From assembly GCA_900554085.1 (NCBI GenBank), contig USGA01000056.1:1-5569 (forward strand): a stretch of 5,569 nucleotides of DNA, given 5' to 3'. Below the pieces are notes generated by a model that had not been told where the DNA came from, did no database searches, and was given only the letters and a program-made list of their open reading frames with translations. Shown one piece after another: positions 1 through 5,212 of this stretch; position 1 is the first letter of the stretch; each line of letters opens with the position of its first letter. This DNA comes from an uncultured Clostridia bacterium (GTDB taxonomy: Bacteria > Bacillota > Clostridia > Christensenellales > CAG-917). Position numbers and translations under genes: made by a program.

Positions 1-203
1 GTCCACTCTATACCCTTCACGGCGACCAGCCCCGCCCTGTCCGCCGCCGCCTTTATGCGCGGATAGGCGAACCAAGTGTTATGGTCGGTGGACGCGATTG
101 CACGGTAGCCGCGTCTCACGGCGTTCTCCACGAGTTCCTCGGGAGTCATCGTGCCGTCGCTCCAAAGCGTGTGGGTGTGAAGTTCGCACTTAACGTATCT
201 CAT
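1..203 (-). CDS. PHP-domain metallohydrolase, CehA/McbA-like (N-terminal part, cut by window edge)
   Basis: Only the first 67 codons are visible; the gene runs off the left edge. The fragment carries the opening PHP metal-binding signatures: H9-T-H11 followed by S15-D16-G17, then T39-D40-H41-N42, then the glutamate E66 in KGIEW. These residues normally ligate a di- or trinuclear metal centre that hydrolyses phosphoesters or related bonds. The KGIEW form is typical of CehA/McbA-like proteins rather than polymerase PHP domains or histidinol phosphatase. ATG at 203 is chosen because GGAGG (210-214 on the plus strand) sits six bases upstream and the histidine motif begins at residue 9, as is usual. 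The start lies inside the 3' end of the upstream gene (14-bp overlap), which suggests translational coupling. No signal peptide is seen, so it is probably cytoplasmic. The family call is strong; the substrate is unknown. Confidence 0.88.
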   Translation of the reverse strand, partial: MRYVKCELHTHTLWSDGTMTPEELVENAVRRGYRAIASTDHNTWFAYPRIKAAADRAGLVAVKGIEW

Positions 204-651
204 CGAACCCCTCCACAACGACGCGCACGTCCACTTTTCCCGTCACGACGCAATTGAGGCTGAGAGTTATTTTCCACTCTCCCGCGACCGTTGCGGCGGG
301 ACGGAACCCGCAGGCGCAGTCTTTCTCGTTTATGAAATATTCCTGCCTCGGCGCGTGTCTGTGCGCCGTGCCGAGCCACCCTTCAGGGCTGTCCAAAGAC
401 ACCGAAATATGGTTGCGCAGCGGCAGGAATCCGCGCACTTCCTCTTCCGTGAAAGTCCTGTACCACGCGTCGCGCGAAAGTATGCCGCGGATTATGGCAA
501 GGCTTTTCTCCTCGTCGTCGCAATCCTTGGGCGAATAACTCATCTTCACCCTTATTTCCTTAATCCCCGACGGAACCGAGAACGGGAAAACTTTATGGGT
601 GTGATGGTCGTCGTCGGTGAACGTCTTTTCCAGAGAAAAAAGAACCGCCAT
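190..651 (-). CDS. Stand-alone CehA/McbA-type N-terminal accessory domain (beta-rich, 153 aa)
   Basis: This small protein has no catalytic motif of its own. Its layout resembles the beta-sandwich segment that precedes the PHP domain in CehA/McbA-family metallohydrolases: an opening strand with FPFSVP (residues 22-27), a strand rich in alternating hydrophobics (31-38), a central LDSPEGWLGTAHRHAPR stretch (86-102), and a closing GEWKITL strand (124-130) before a final valine-rich strand ending at residue 148. In the fused proteins the comparable positions read as a fluid/DP-GW-GG-R segment followed by G-x-W-x-V. It lies 3 bp after the oxidoreductase stop and overlaps the PHP gene by 14 bp, so the two proteins are probably made together and may associate. 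ATG at 651 has only a weak purine-rich stretch (GAG) upstream and probably relies on read-through of ribosomes from the preceding gene. The resemblance is from memory of the family pattern, not from a search. Confidence 0.7.
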   Translation of the reverse strand: MAVLFSLEKTFTDDDHHTHKVFPFSVPSGIKEIRVKMSYSPKDCDDEEKSLAIIRGILSRDAWYRTFTEEEVRGFLPLRNHISVSLDSPEGWLGTAHRHAPRQEYFINEKDCACGFRPAATVAGEWKITLSLNCVVTGKVDVRVVVEGFDEIR

Positions 652-654
652 ATG

Positions 655-1929
655 TCACTCGATGTCGGGAATCTCCTCGCCCGTGACAAGTCTGCCGCCC
701 TCTTTGCGCGACTTTTCCGCCGCCGCGACGATACGGTGACTTTCCACGGTGTCGCTTATCCACGTGTAAAGCACGTCGGGGTCCGCTTTGTTTTCCAGCA
801 TTGCCGCCGCCGCTTTCATAAGCCCCTGGTCTCCGCCGTAGTGACCGCGCACGACGGGAATCAGATTGACCCTTATCCTGCGCTTTCTCCCGTCGAAAGG
901 AATGAATTCGAGGATACTGTGACTGTCGTCCGCAATCAGCGTGCCTTTCGTGCCGCGTATTTCTGTGTGACGGTGATTCTTTTCGTTGAACGCCGTCACC
1001 GTCATAACGCAGCGCACGCCGTTTTCGAACTCGATATTCACCGTCTGATTGTCCACGACGTCGTTGTCGCAACGGAACACACAACGCCCGAACAGCCTTC
1101 CCTTCTCGCCTTCTTCGAGAGACTTTGCGATATCGGCTTTGGATTTGGACTGGCAGAACGCATAGGTGCCCCAGGGGAATTTCTTGCCTCGGAAAGGACG
1201 ACCTATGTACTGGTAACGCGCTTCGTAAATGCAGGTATTCCTGAGCGCGCAGTCGGCGCAGCGCGCCGCGCTTCCCTCGGGAGCGGACTTTTCGGTGAAA
1301 TATTTCAGTCCGCCGTAGGAATTGACTTTTGCGAACTTGCTTCCCGTATACCAGTAAAGCAAATCCATATCGTGGCAGCATTTCGCAAGCAACATAGGCG
1401 AAGTCTCCTCCTCCCTGCGCCAGTTGCCGCGCACGTAACTGTGTGCGAAATGCCAGTAGGAGATGTTTTCGTCGTGCTTTATCGTCACAATGTCGCCGAG
1501 CAAACCGCTGTCTATCATCTTCTTTATCCGACGGTAATACGGCGCGTAGCGGAGAACGTGGCAAACGAGCACCCTTGCGCCCTTTTCACGCGCTTTCCGC
1601 TCGATTTCGAGGGTCTGCTCTATGAACGGACTGACGGGCTTTTCGAGAATGAGGTCGTAGCCGAGTTCGAGGGCGCGCATTGCGTGGCCGTAATGGTCGC
1701 GGTCCTGCGTGGCGATAATCATAGCGTCGGCGATTTTGCCCTGCGCGAAAAACTCCTCGTCGCTGGTGAAACACTTGTCTTCGGGCACGTTCCACTTGCC
1801 TTTGACCTTGTCGATTTTGTTGCGGTACTTGTCGCAGACGGAAACAATACGTACGTTGGGATTGCGGGACAGATGTCCCCCGTAATTTTTGCCGCGGCTT
1901 CCGAGCCCCAATACGGCGATTCTGACCAT
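655..1929 (-). CDS. Gfo/Idh/MocA-family oxidoreductase with a cysteine insert (424 aa)
   Basis: A probable cytoplasmic NAD(P)-dependent dehydrogenase of a polyol, sugar or sugar acid. The N-terminal Rossmann fold opens with VLGLGSRG (6-13) and continues to the family's EKP motif at E96-K97-P98, whose lysine is catalytic in relatives. The C-terminal alpha/beta domain carries KCCHDMD (183-189), equivalent to the catalytic His/Asp segment. An insert holds C224-x2-C227-x5-C233 followed by IYEA; a similar C-x2-C-x5-C-x-Y-x-A segment is recalled from a subgroup of these enzymes in gut Clostridia and Bacteroidota, and its role is not known to me. ATG 1929 is preferred over an upstream ATG at 2073: the Rossmann motif starts six residues after it, a GAGGG ribosome site precedes it, and the 48 extra residues would run through the predicted promoter. 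It is first in a three-gene set with the accessory-domain and PHP genes. The substrate cannot be read from the sequence. Confidence 0.9.
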   Translation of the reverse strand: MVRIAVLGLGSRGKNYGGHLSRNPNVRIVSVCDKYRNKIDKVKGKWNVPEDKCFTSDEEFFAQGKIADAMIIATQDRDHYGHAMRALELGYDLILEKPVSPFIEQTLEIERKAREKGARVLVCHVLRYAPYYRRIKKMIDSGLLGDIVTIKHDENISYWHFAHSYVRGNWRREEETSPMLLAKCCHDMDLLYWYTGSKFAKVNSYGGLKYFTEKSAPEGSAARCADCALRNTCIYEARYQYIGRPFRGKKFPWGTYAFCQSKSKADIAKSLEEGEKGRLFGRCVFRCDNDVVDNQTVNIEFENGVRCVMTVTAFNEKNHRHTEIRGTKGTLIADDSHSILEFIPFDGRKRRIRVNLIPVVRGHYGGDQGLMKAAAAMLENKADPDVLYTWISDTVESHRIVAAAEKSRKEGGRLVTGEEIPDIE

Positions 1930-2010
1930 AATTTCCCTCTTCGGCGGCTTTGTCGCGGAAGACGACTCGAGCGCGCCCGCACGCGGAAAAGCGTACACTA
2001 AAGTAATTCT

Positions 2011-2046
2011 GTCTAATATAATAGCGGAAAGCCGTATGTTTGGCAA
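2011..2046 (-). promoter_or_regulatory. Predicted sigma-A promoter for the oxidoreductase/PHP operon
   Basis: Reading the minus strand, TTGCCA (plus-strand positions 2041-2046) is one mismatch from TTGACA, and TATTAT (2018-2023) is one mismatch from TATAAT. The spacer is exactly 17 bp. Transcription would start near 2011, leaving a leader of about 80 nt before the ATG at 1929. This is the best promoter-like pair in the intergenic region on this strand. Confidence 0.68.
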
Positions 2047-2050
2047 GTGG

Positions 2051-2077
2051 TTGACGCAATTAACCTTGTGCAATTAA
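2051..2077. promoter_or_regulatory. Operator-like direct repeat between divergent promoters
   Basis: GCAATTAA occurs at 2056-2063 and again at 2070-2077, each preceded by a near-identical TTG (TTGACGCAATTAA and TTGTGCAATTAA), a 14-bp period. The block sits immediately upstream of the minus-strand -35 box and overlaps the plus-strand -35 box, a position suited to a regulator controlling both promoters. No regulator gene is in the window, so the binding protein is unknown. Chance repetition in this AT-richer stretch is possible. Confidence 0.4.
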
Positions 2078-2101
2078 GCATTTTTTGCTATAGTAAACCG
2101 T
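2066..2101 (+). promoter_or_regulatory. Predicted extended -10 promoter for the PfkB kinase gene
   Basis: TTGTGC (2066-2071) and TATAGT (2089-2094) are separated by 17 bp. The -35 is weak (first three bases match), but the -10 is preceded by TG one base upstream (2086-2087), forming an extended -10 that compensates for a poor -35. Transcription would start near 2101, giving a leader of about 118 nt before the ATG at 2219. Confidence 0.62.
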
Positions 2102-2218
2102 GTCGGAAAACCGCACTCGAACCGAGTTGACGGACGCAAATCGCACCGCTCGGGAACGCACGTTCGGGTTGCGGAAAACCTTTTTCGCCGAAACTGCATT
2201 TTAACGGAGAAAACAAGT
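2101..2218 (+). other. Leader region of the kinase gene, with small hairpins and ribosome site
   Basis: No gene is seen here. The leader contains a short perfect hairpin, ACTCG-AAC-CGAGT (2115-2127), and a weak one, GGTT/AACC (2167-2170 with 2177-2180), directly followed by five Ts (2181-2185). The nonamer CGGAAAACC appears twice (2104-2112 and 2172-2180). GGAG at 2206-2209, nine bases before the ATG, is the likely ribosome binding site. I do not recognise a known riboswitch class. Confidence 0.4.
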
Positions 2219-3103
2219 ATGAAAAGTTACGATTCCGTCATTATCGGACACGTATCGCTGGACTATAACATAGACTGCCACGACAAACTCACCGTGCAGA
2301 TAGGCGGCGCGGTTGTGTATTCTTCCGCCGCCGCACACGCGCTCGGAAGAAAGGTCGCCGCCGTCACGAAACTTGCCGACGCAGACCGCGACAGGCTGGA
2401 CGTTTTCACTCTTCCCCGAGAGGACGTCTATTGTCTGCCCTCCGCCGCCTCGACGTCAATCGAAAACAAGTATTTCACCGAGGACAAGGAGAAGCGGCGT
2501 TGCGTATGCCGTTCGCAGGGCGACCCGTTCACGATAGACGACATACCTGAATTCGACGCCCGAATATATCATCTCGGCGGTCTTATCTTCGGCGATTTCG
2601 ATTCCTCGCTCATTCCTTTGCTCGGCAAACGCGGCGACGTTGCCGTGGACGTGCAGGGGTTTCTCCGTCACAGCGGAGGCGAAGGCGGCGAAATGTACTT
2701 CGAGGACTGGCGCGACAAGCGCGAAATGCTCCCGTATATCCGCTATCTCAAGACGGACGCCGCGGAGGCGGAAATTATGACCGGGCTTTCGGACAGAAAG
2801 GAAGCCGCTCGCGCGCTCTACGCAATGGGCGCGAGGGAAATAATGATAACCCACAACACCGAAGTGCTGGTTTACGACGGCAAGGAATTTTACACCTGCC
2901 CCATTAAATCCAGAAACCTTTCTGGAAGAACGGGACGCGGAGACACCACTTTCGCGGCATACCTCGGCGAACGTATCCACAACGATATTCCCACCTCTCT
3001 GCTGTGGGCAACCGCAACCGTATCCTACAAAATGGAGAAAAGCGGCCCCTTCGACAAAACGCGCGACGACGTCCGCGCATACATCGACGAGTTCTACAAG
3101 TAG
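2219..3103 (+). CDS. PfkB/ribokinase-family sugar (possibly inositol-pathway) kinase, 294 aa
   Basis: An ATP-dependent cytoplasmic kinase of a sugar, polyol or sugar acid. N-terminal family features are GHVSLD (10-15) and the substrate-contacting IGGAVVYSSAAA (28-39). DVQGFLR (144-150) and KTDAAEAEIMTG (178-189) mark the central sheet and the nucleotide side. The C-terminal signature is S235-GRTGRGDTTFAAY, where G239/G241 form the anion hole and D242 is the expected catalytic base; the usual alanine of GAGD is arginine. The length is normal for the superfamily. It is not a typical IolC, which is longer and has a different N-terminal signature. Its place between the iol operon and a divergent dehydrogenase operon suggests inositol or a derivative as substrate, but this is inference; other polyols or a 2-keto-deoxy acid fit equally. 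The ATG at 2219 follows GGAG with nine-base spacing. The gene appears monocistronic, with its own promoter and terminator. Confidence 0.88.
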   Translation: MKSYDSVIIGHVSLDYNIDCHDKLTVQIGGAVVYSSAAAHALGRKVAAVTKLADADRDRLDVFTLPREDVYCLPSAASTSIENKYFTEDKEKRRCVCRSQGDPFTIDDIPEFDARIYHLGGLIFGDFDSSLIPLLGKRGDVAVDVQGFLRHSGGEGGEMYFEDWRDKREMLPYIRYLKTDAAEAEIMTGLSDRKEAARALYAMGAREIMITHNTEVLVYDGKEFYTCPIKSRNLSGRTGRGDTTFAAYLGERIHNDIPTSLLWATATVSYKMEKSGPFDKTRDDVRAYIDEFYK

Positions 3104-3131
3104 AGTTCGCGCAATATCCGTGCCGAAACCG

Positions 3132-3157
3132 AAAACGACCGCAACTGCGGTCGTTTT
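3132..3157. terminator. Bidirectional intrinsic terminator between convergent genes
   Basis: An 11-bp perfect stem, AAAACGACCGC (3132-3142) with GCGGTCGTTTT (3147-3157), closes on the loop AACT. The A-run at one end and T-run at the other give a U-tract in both directions. The hairpin lies 28 bp after the kinase stop (3103) and 26 bp beyond the iolG stop (3184) in the minus direction, so it can end both convergent transcripts. Confidence 0.88.
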
Positions 3158-3183
3158 GATTTCTTAGGGTATGCTACGGAGAT

Positions 3184-4197
3184 TCAGAATTCTATTTCCG
3201 AAAGTCTGACGGGACGGTTGAGTTCGAGGGAACGTTTTGCGGCAATTCCGATAAGCACGGACTGCAGTCCCGCTTCGATGCCCACGGGTACGGGCTTGTC
3301 GTTCGCCACCGCGTCGACAAAGGCCGCCACTTCGCTCGCATAGGCCTGCATATACCTTTCGAGGAAGAAATGCAGGGGTTTTTCCGCCGTCACGCCGTTC
3401 GCGTCGGAGACGACGGCACTCGACTGCGTATCGTTGGCAATGGCAACCTGTCCTTTACTTCCGAACGCTTCGAGCCGTTGGTCGTAACCGTAACTGGCCC
3501 TGCGGCAGTTGTCTATGACCGCTATCGCTCCGCTCCTGAGGCGCAGAGTTATGACGGCGGTGTCAATATCGCCCGCTTCTCCGATTGCGGGGTCGACGGT
3601 CACGCCGCCCGCGGCGTAAACTTCTTCCACCTCGTCGCCGGAAACGAAACGCACCATATCGAAATCGTGAATGGTCATATCGAGGAAAATTCCTCCGCTG
3701 ACCTTGATGTAGGACACGGGAGGCGCGCCGGGGTCGCGGGAGGTGATTTTAAGGACGGCGAGGTCACCTATTTTTCCGCTTGCCACCGCCTCGCGTGCGG
3801 CGGCGAAATTGTGGTCGAATCTGCGGTTGAACCCCACCTGATATTTGACGTCGGAGCCCTCGAGGGCTTCCATAACCGCCTTGATTTTTCCGAGGTCGTG
3901 GTCGACGGGTTTTTCGCAGAAAATATGCTTGCCAGCGGCGATTGCCTCAAGTGAAATCGGCGAGTGCGTATCCGTGGACGAGCAAATAAGCACGGCGTCG
4001 ATTTCGGGGTCGGCGAGGATTTCCCTGTAATCCTTTCCCACTTTCTCCACTCCCATCGACTTCGCCCACGCTGCGGTTTCCTCAGTCATATACGGGTCGG
4101 CAACGCTTTTCACGGTCGCCCCCGCGACGTAACGCATAATCGATTCGGTGTGAACTTTGCCTATCCTTCCCGCTCCGATGATACCTATTTTCAACAT
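3184..4197 (-). CDS. iolG: myo-Inositol 2-dehydrogenase (IolG), 337 aa
   Basis: Catalyses the first step of inositol catabolism: NAD-dependent oxidation of myo-inositol to 2-keto-myo-inositol (scyllo-inosose), in the cytoplasm. The Rossmann fold begins with IGAGRIGKVH (7-16). E95-K96-P97 contains the catalytic lysine. D173 and H177, in FLDMTIHDFD (171-180), complete the Lys/Asp/His set known from Bacillus subtilis IolG (Lys97, Asp172, His176). GFNRRFD (122-128), ITSRDPGAPP (151-160), VDPAIGEAGDIDTAV (201-215) and YGYDQR (236-241) are characteristic of inositol dehydrogenases and separate it from generic family members. The length matches the usual 335-345. ATG at 4197 follows a strong AGGAGGA site (4201-4207). 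It is downstream of iolE in the same direction after a 116-bp structured gap, and its message likely ends at the hairpin around 3132-3157. Activity on glucose or other inositol isomers is common in this family. Confidence 0.95.
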   Translation of the reverse strand: MLKIGIIGAGRIGKVHTESIMRYVAGATVKSVADPYMTEETAAWAKSMGVEKVGKDYREILADPEIDAVLICSSTDTHSPISLEAIAAGKHIFCEKPVDHDLGKIKAVMEALEGSDVKYQVGFNRRFDHNFAAAREAVASGKIGDLAVLKITSRDPGAPPVSYIKVSGGIFLDMTIHDFDMVRFVSGDEVEEVYAAGGVTVDPAIGEAGDIDTAVITLRLRSGAIAVIDNCRRASYGYDQRLEAFGSKGQVAIANDTQSSAVVSDANGVTAEKPLHFFLERYMQAYASEVAAFVDAVANDKPVPVGIEAGLQSVLIGIAAKRSLELNRPVRLSEIEF

Positions 4198-4313
4198 AAT
4201 TCCTCCTGTATCCGTTTCGCCTGTTCAGGCGGCGAATTGCTTTTTCGACGCTCCCGATTTCCGCTCCCCGTCGCAAACTGCAGGCGGGTTTCCGCTTCGG
4301 GGACTTCCGCCGA
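4198..4313 (-). promoter_or_regulatory. iolE-iolG intercistronic region with palindromes and iolG ribosome site
   Basis: This 116-bp gap is long for an operon otherwise spaced by 8 bp. It holds a 14-bp perfect palindrome, CGCCTG-TT-CAGGCG (4218-4231), about 10 bp upstream of the AGGAGGA ribosome site (4201-4207); an overlapping alternative pairs TTCGCC (4216-4221) with GGCGAA (4231-4236). Further upstream GCGG (4284-4287) pairs with CCGC (4292-4295), inside a possible outer stem of CCCCG (4266-4270) with CGGGG (4298-4302). I see no T-run, so a terminator is unlikely. No convincing small ORF or second promoter was seen. Confidence 0.45.
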
Positions 4314-5204
4314 CTAAATTCCCGCAATCTTTTTGATGTACTTGCGCGCCTTTATCGCGTATTCGAGAGGATTGGCGATTGCGGGGTCCTGCTCGGCTTC
4401 GACAATCAGCCAGCCCTCGTAACCGGATTGGTCCAGAATGTCGAATATGGGCGCGAAATCGGTGTCGCCGTCTCCGGGCACGGTGAACGTCCCCATTCTT
4501 ACCCCTTGCAGGAAACTGAGCCCCTCTTTTTTCACCTTTTCGACGACTTGGCCGCGTATATCCTTGAGATGAATGTGACGCGTCCTGCCCGCGTGCCTGG
4601 CAAGCACCGCCGCAGGGTCCTCTCCGCAGTACGCCAGATGACCGCTGTCGAACAGCAACGACAGTTTGTCGGGGTCGGTTGACGCCATAAGTCTGTCCAC
4701 TTCCGAGGCTGTCTGCACCACGGTGCCCATATGATGATGAAACACGAGCGTCATTCCCATTTCGTTGGCCTTTTCGCCCAGACGGTTGAGCCCGTCGCAC
4801 AGCCGCGCCCATTCCTCGTCGTTCATCACGTGACGCGCTCCGAAGACGGGCAAGTCGGTGCCCTGCACGGAATAACTCTGCTCCGAAGCCCCCACGATTT
4901 TCGCCCCCGCTGCGTGCAGGAAGCGGCATTTCGCCACGAATTCCTTTTCGACTTCTTCGTAGGGTTTTGTGAGTATGAAGGCGCTGAACCAACTGTTGGC
5001 GAGGCGCAGTTTGCGGAGGGCGAGCGCCTTTTTGAGTTCGCGCGCTTTCTTCGGATATTTGTTGCCGAGTTCAGTGCCTTTGAATCCGGCAAGCGCCATT
5101 TCGCTGACGCATTGCTCGAAAGTGTTGCCGCCGCCGAGGTCGGGCATATCGTCGTTGGTCCAGGCGATGGGCGCAATCCCGAGTCTCACCTTTTTTCTGT
5201 CCAT
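4314..5204 (-). CDS. iolE: myo-Inosose-2 dehydratase (IolE), 296 aa
   Basis: Dehydrates 2-keto-myo-inositol to 3D-(3,5/4)-trihydroxycyclohexane-1,2-dione, the second step of inositol breakdown. It is a metal-dependent TIM barrel of the xylose isomerase/AP endonuclease IV superfamily. Family-specific stretches are GIAPIAWTNDDMPDLGGGNT (9-28), EMALAGFKGTELGNKYP (35-51), FHHHMGTVVQT (155-165), LLFDSGHL (183-190), HIHLKDIR (210-217) and GYEGWLIVEAEQDP (261-274). H157, D186, H212 and E269/E271 lie where metal and active-site ligands are expected, but exact assignment needs alignment. The length is normal. An in-frame ATG at 5312 is rejected because it would add 36 charged residues encoded within iolD. 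ATG at 5204 has an AGGAGGA site (5208-5214) that overlaps the iolD stop codon, which points to translational coupling. Confidence 0.95.
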   Translation of the reverse strand: MDRKKVRLGIAPIAWTNDDMPDLGGGNTFEQCVSEMALAGFKGTELGNKYPKKARELKKALALRKLRLANSWFSAFILTKPYEEVEKEFVAKCRFLHAAGAKIVGASEQSYSVQGTDLPVFGARHVMNDEEWARLCDGLNRLGEKANEMGMTLVFHHHMGTVVQTASEVDRLMASTDPDKLSLLFDSGHLAYCGEDPAAVLARHAGRTRHIHLKDIRGQVVEKVKKEGLSFLQGVRMGTFTVPGDGDTDFAPIFDILDQSGYEGWLIVEAEQDPAIANPLEYAIKARKYIKKIAGI

Positions 5205-5212
5205 AATTCCTC

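Noticed and set aside
593..1564. A 323-codon frame on the minus strand, in another frame of the oxidoreductase
   Set aside because: Its translation is dominated by arginine and low-complexity stretches, as expected of a shifted frame, and it has no family motif.
355..2001. A 548-codon open frame on the plus strand, opposite the dehydrogenase operon
   Set aside because: It is an antisense shadow created by GC-rich codon bias. It has no recognisable domain and spans parts of two well-supported minus-strand genes and their promoter. The minus-strand frame carries full Gfo/Idh/MocA motifs.
1930..2073. A 48-residue N-terminal extension of the oxidoreductase from an upstream ATG
   Set aside because: The extension would be encoded across the predicted -10/-35 promoter, and the Rossmann glycine motif is correctly placed from the ATG at 1929, which has its own ribosome site.
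2051..2094. TTGACG (2051-2056) as the -35 box for the kinase promoter
   Set aside because: It is 32 bp from the TATAGT -10 box, far too distant. TTGTGC at 2066 has the proper 17-bp spacing.
2456..2980. A 174-codon minus-strand frame inside the kinase gene
   Set aside because: It is antisense to the PfkB catalytic region, with no domain and no ribosome site considered convincing.
4218..4231. The 14-bp palindrome as an intrinsic terminator between iolE and iolG
   Set aside because: No T-run follows the stem in the direction of transcription, the stem is only 5-6 bp, and iolG lies directly downstream.
4225..4992. A 255-codon minus-strand frame overlapping iolE and the iolE-iolG gap
   Set aside because: It is arginine/glycine/serine-rich with no motif, and overlaps most of the clearly recognised iolE in another frame.
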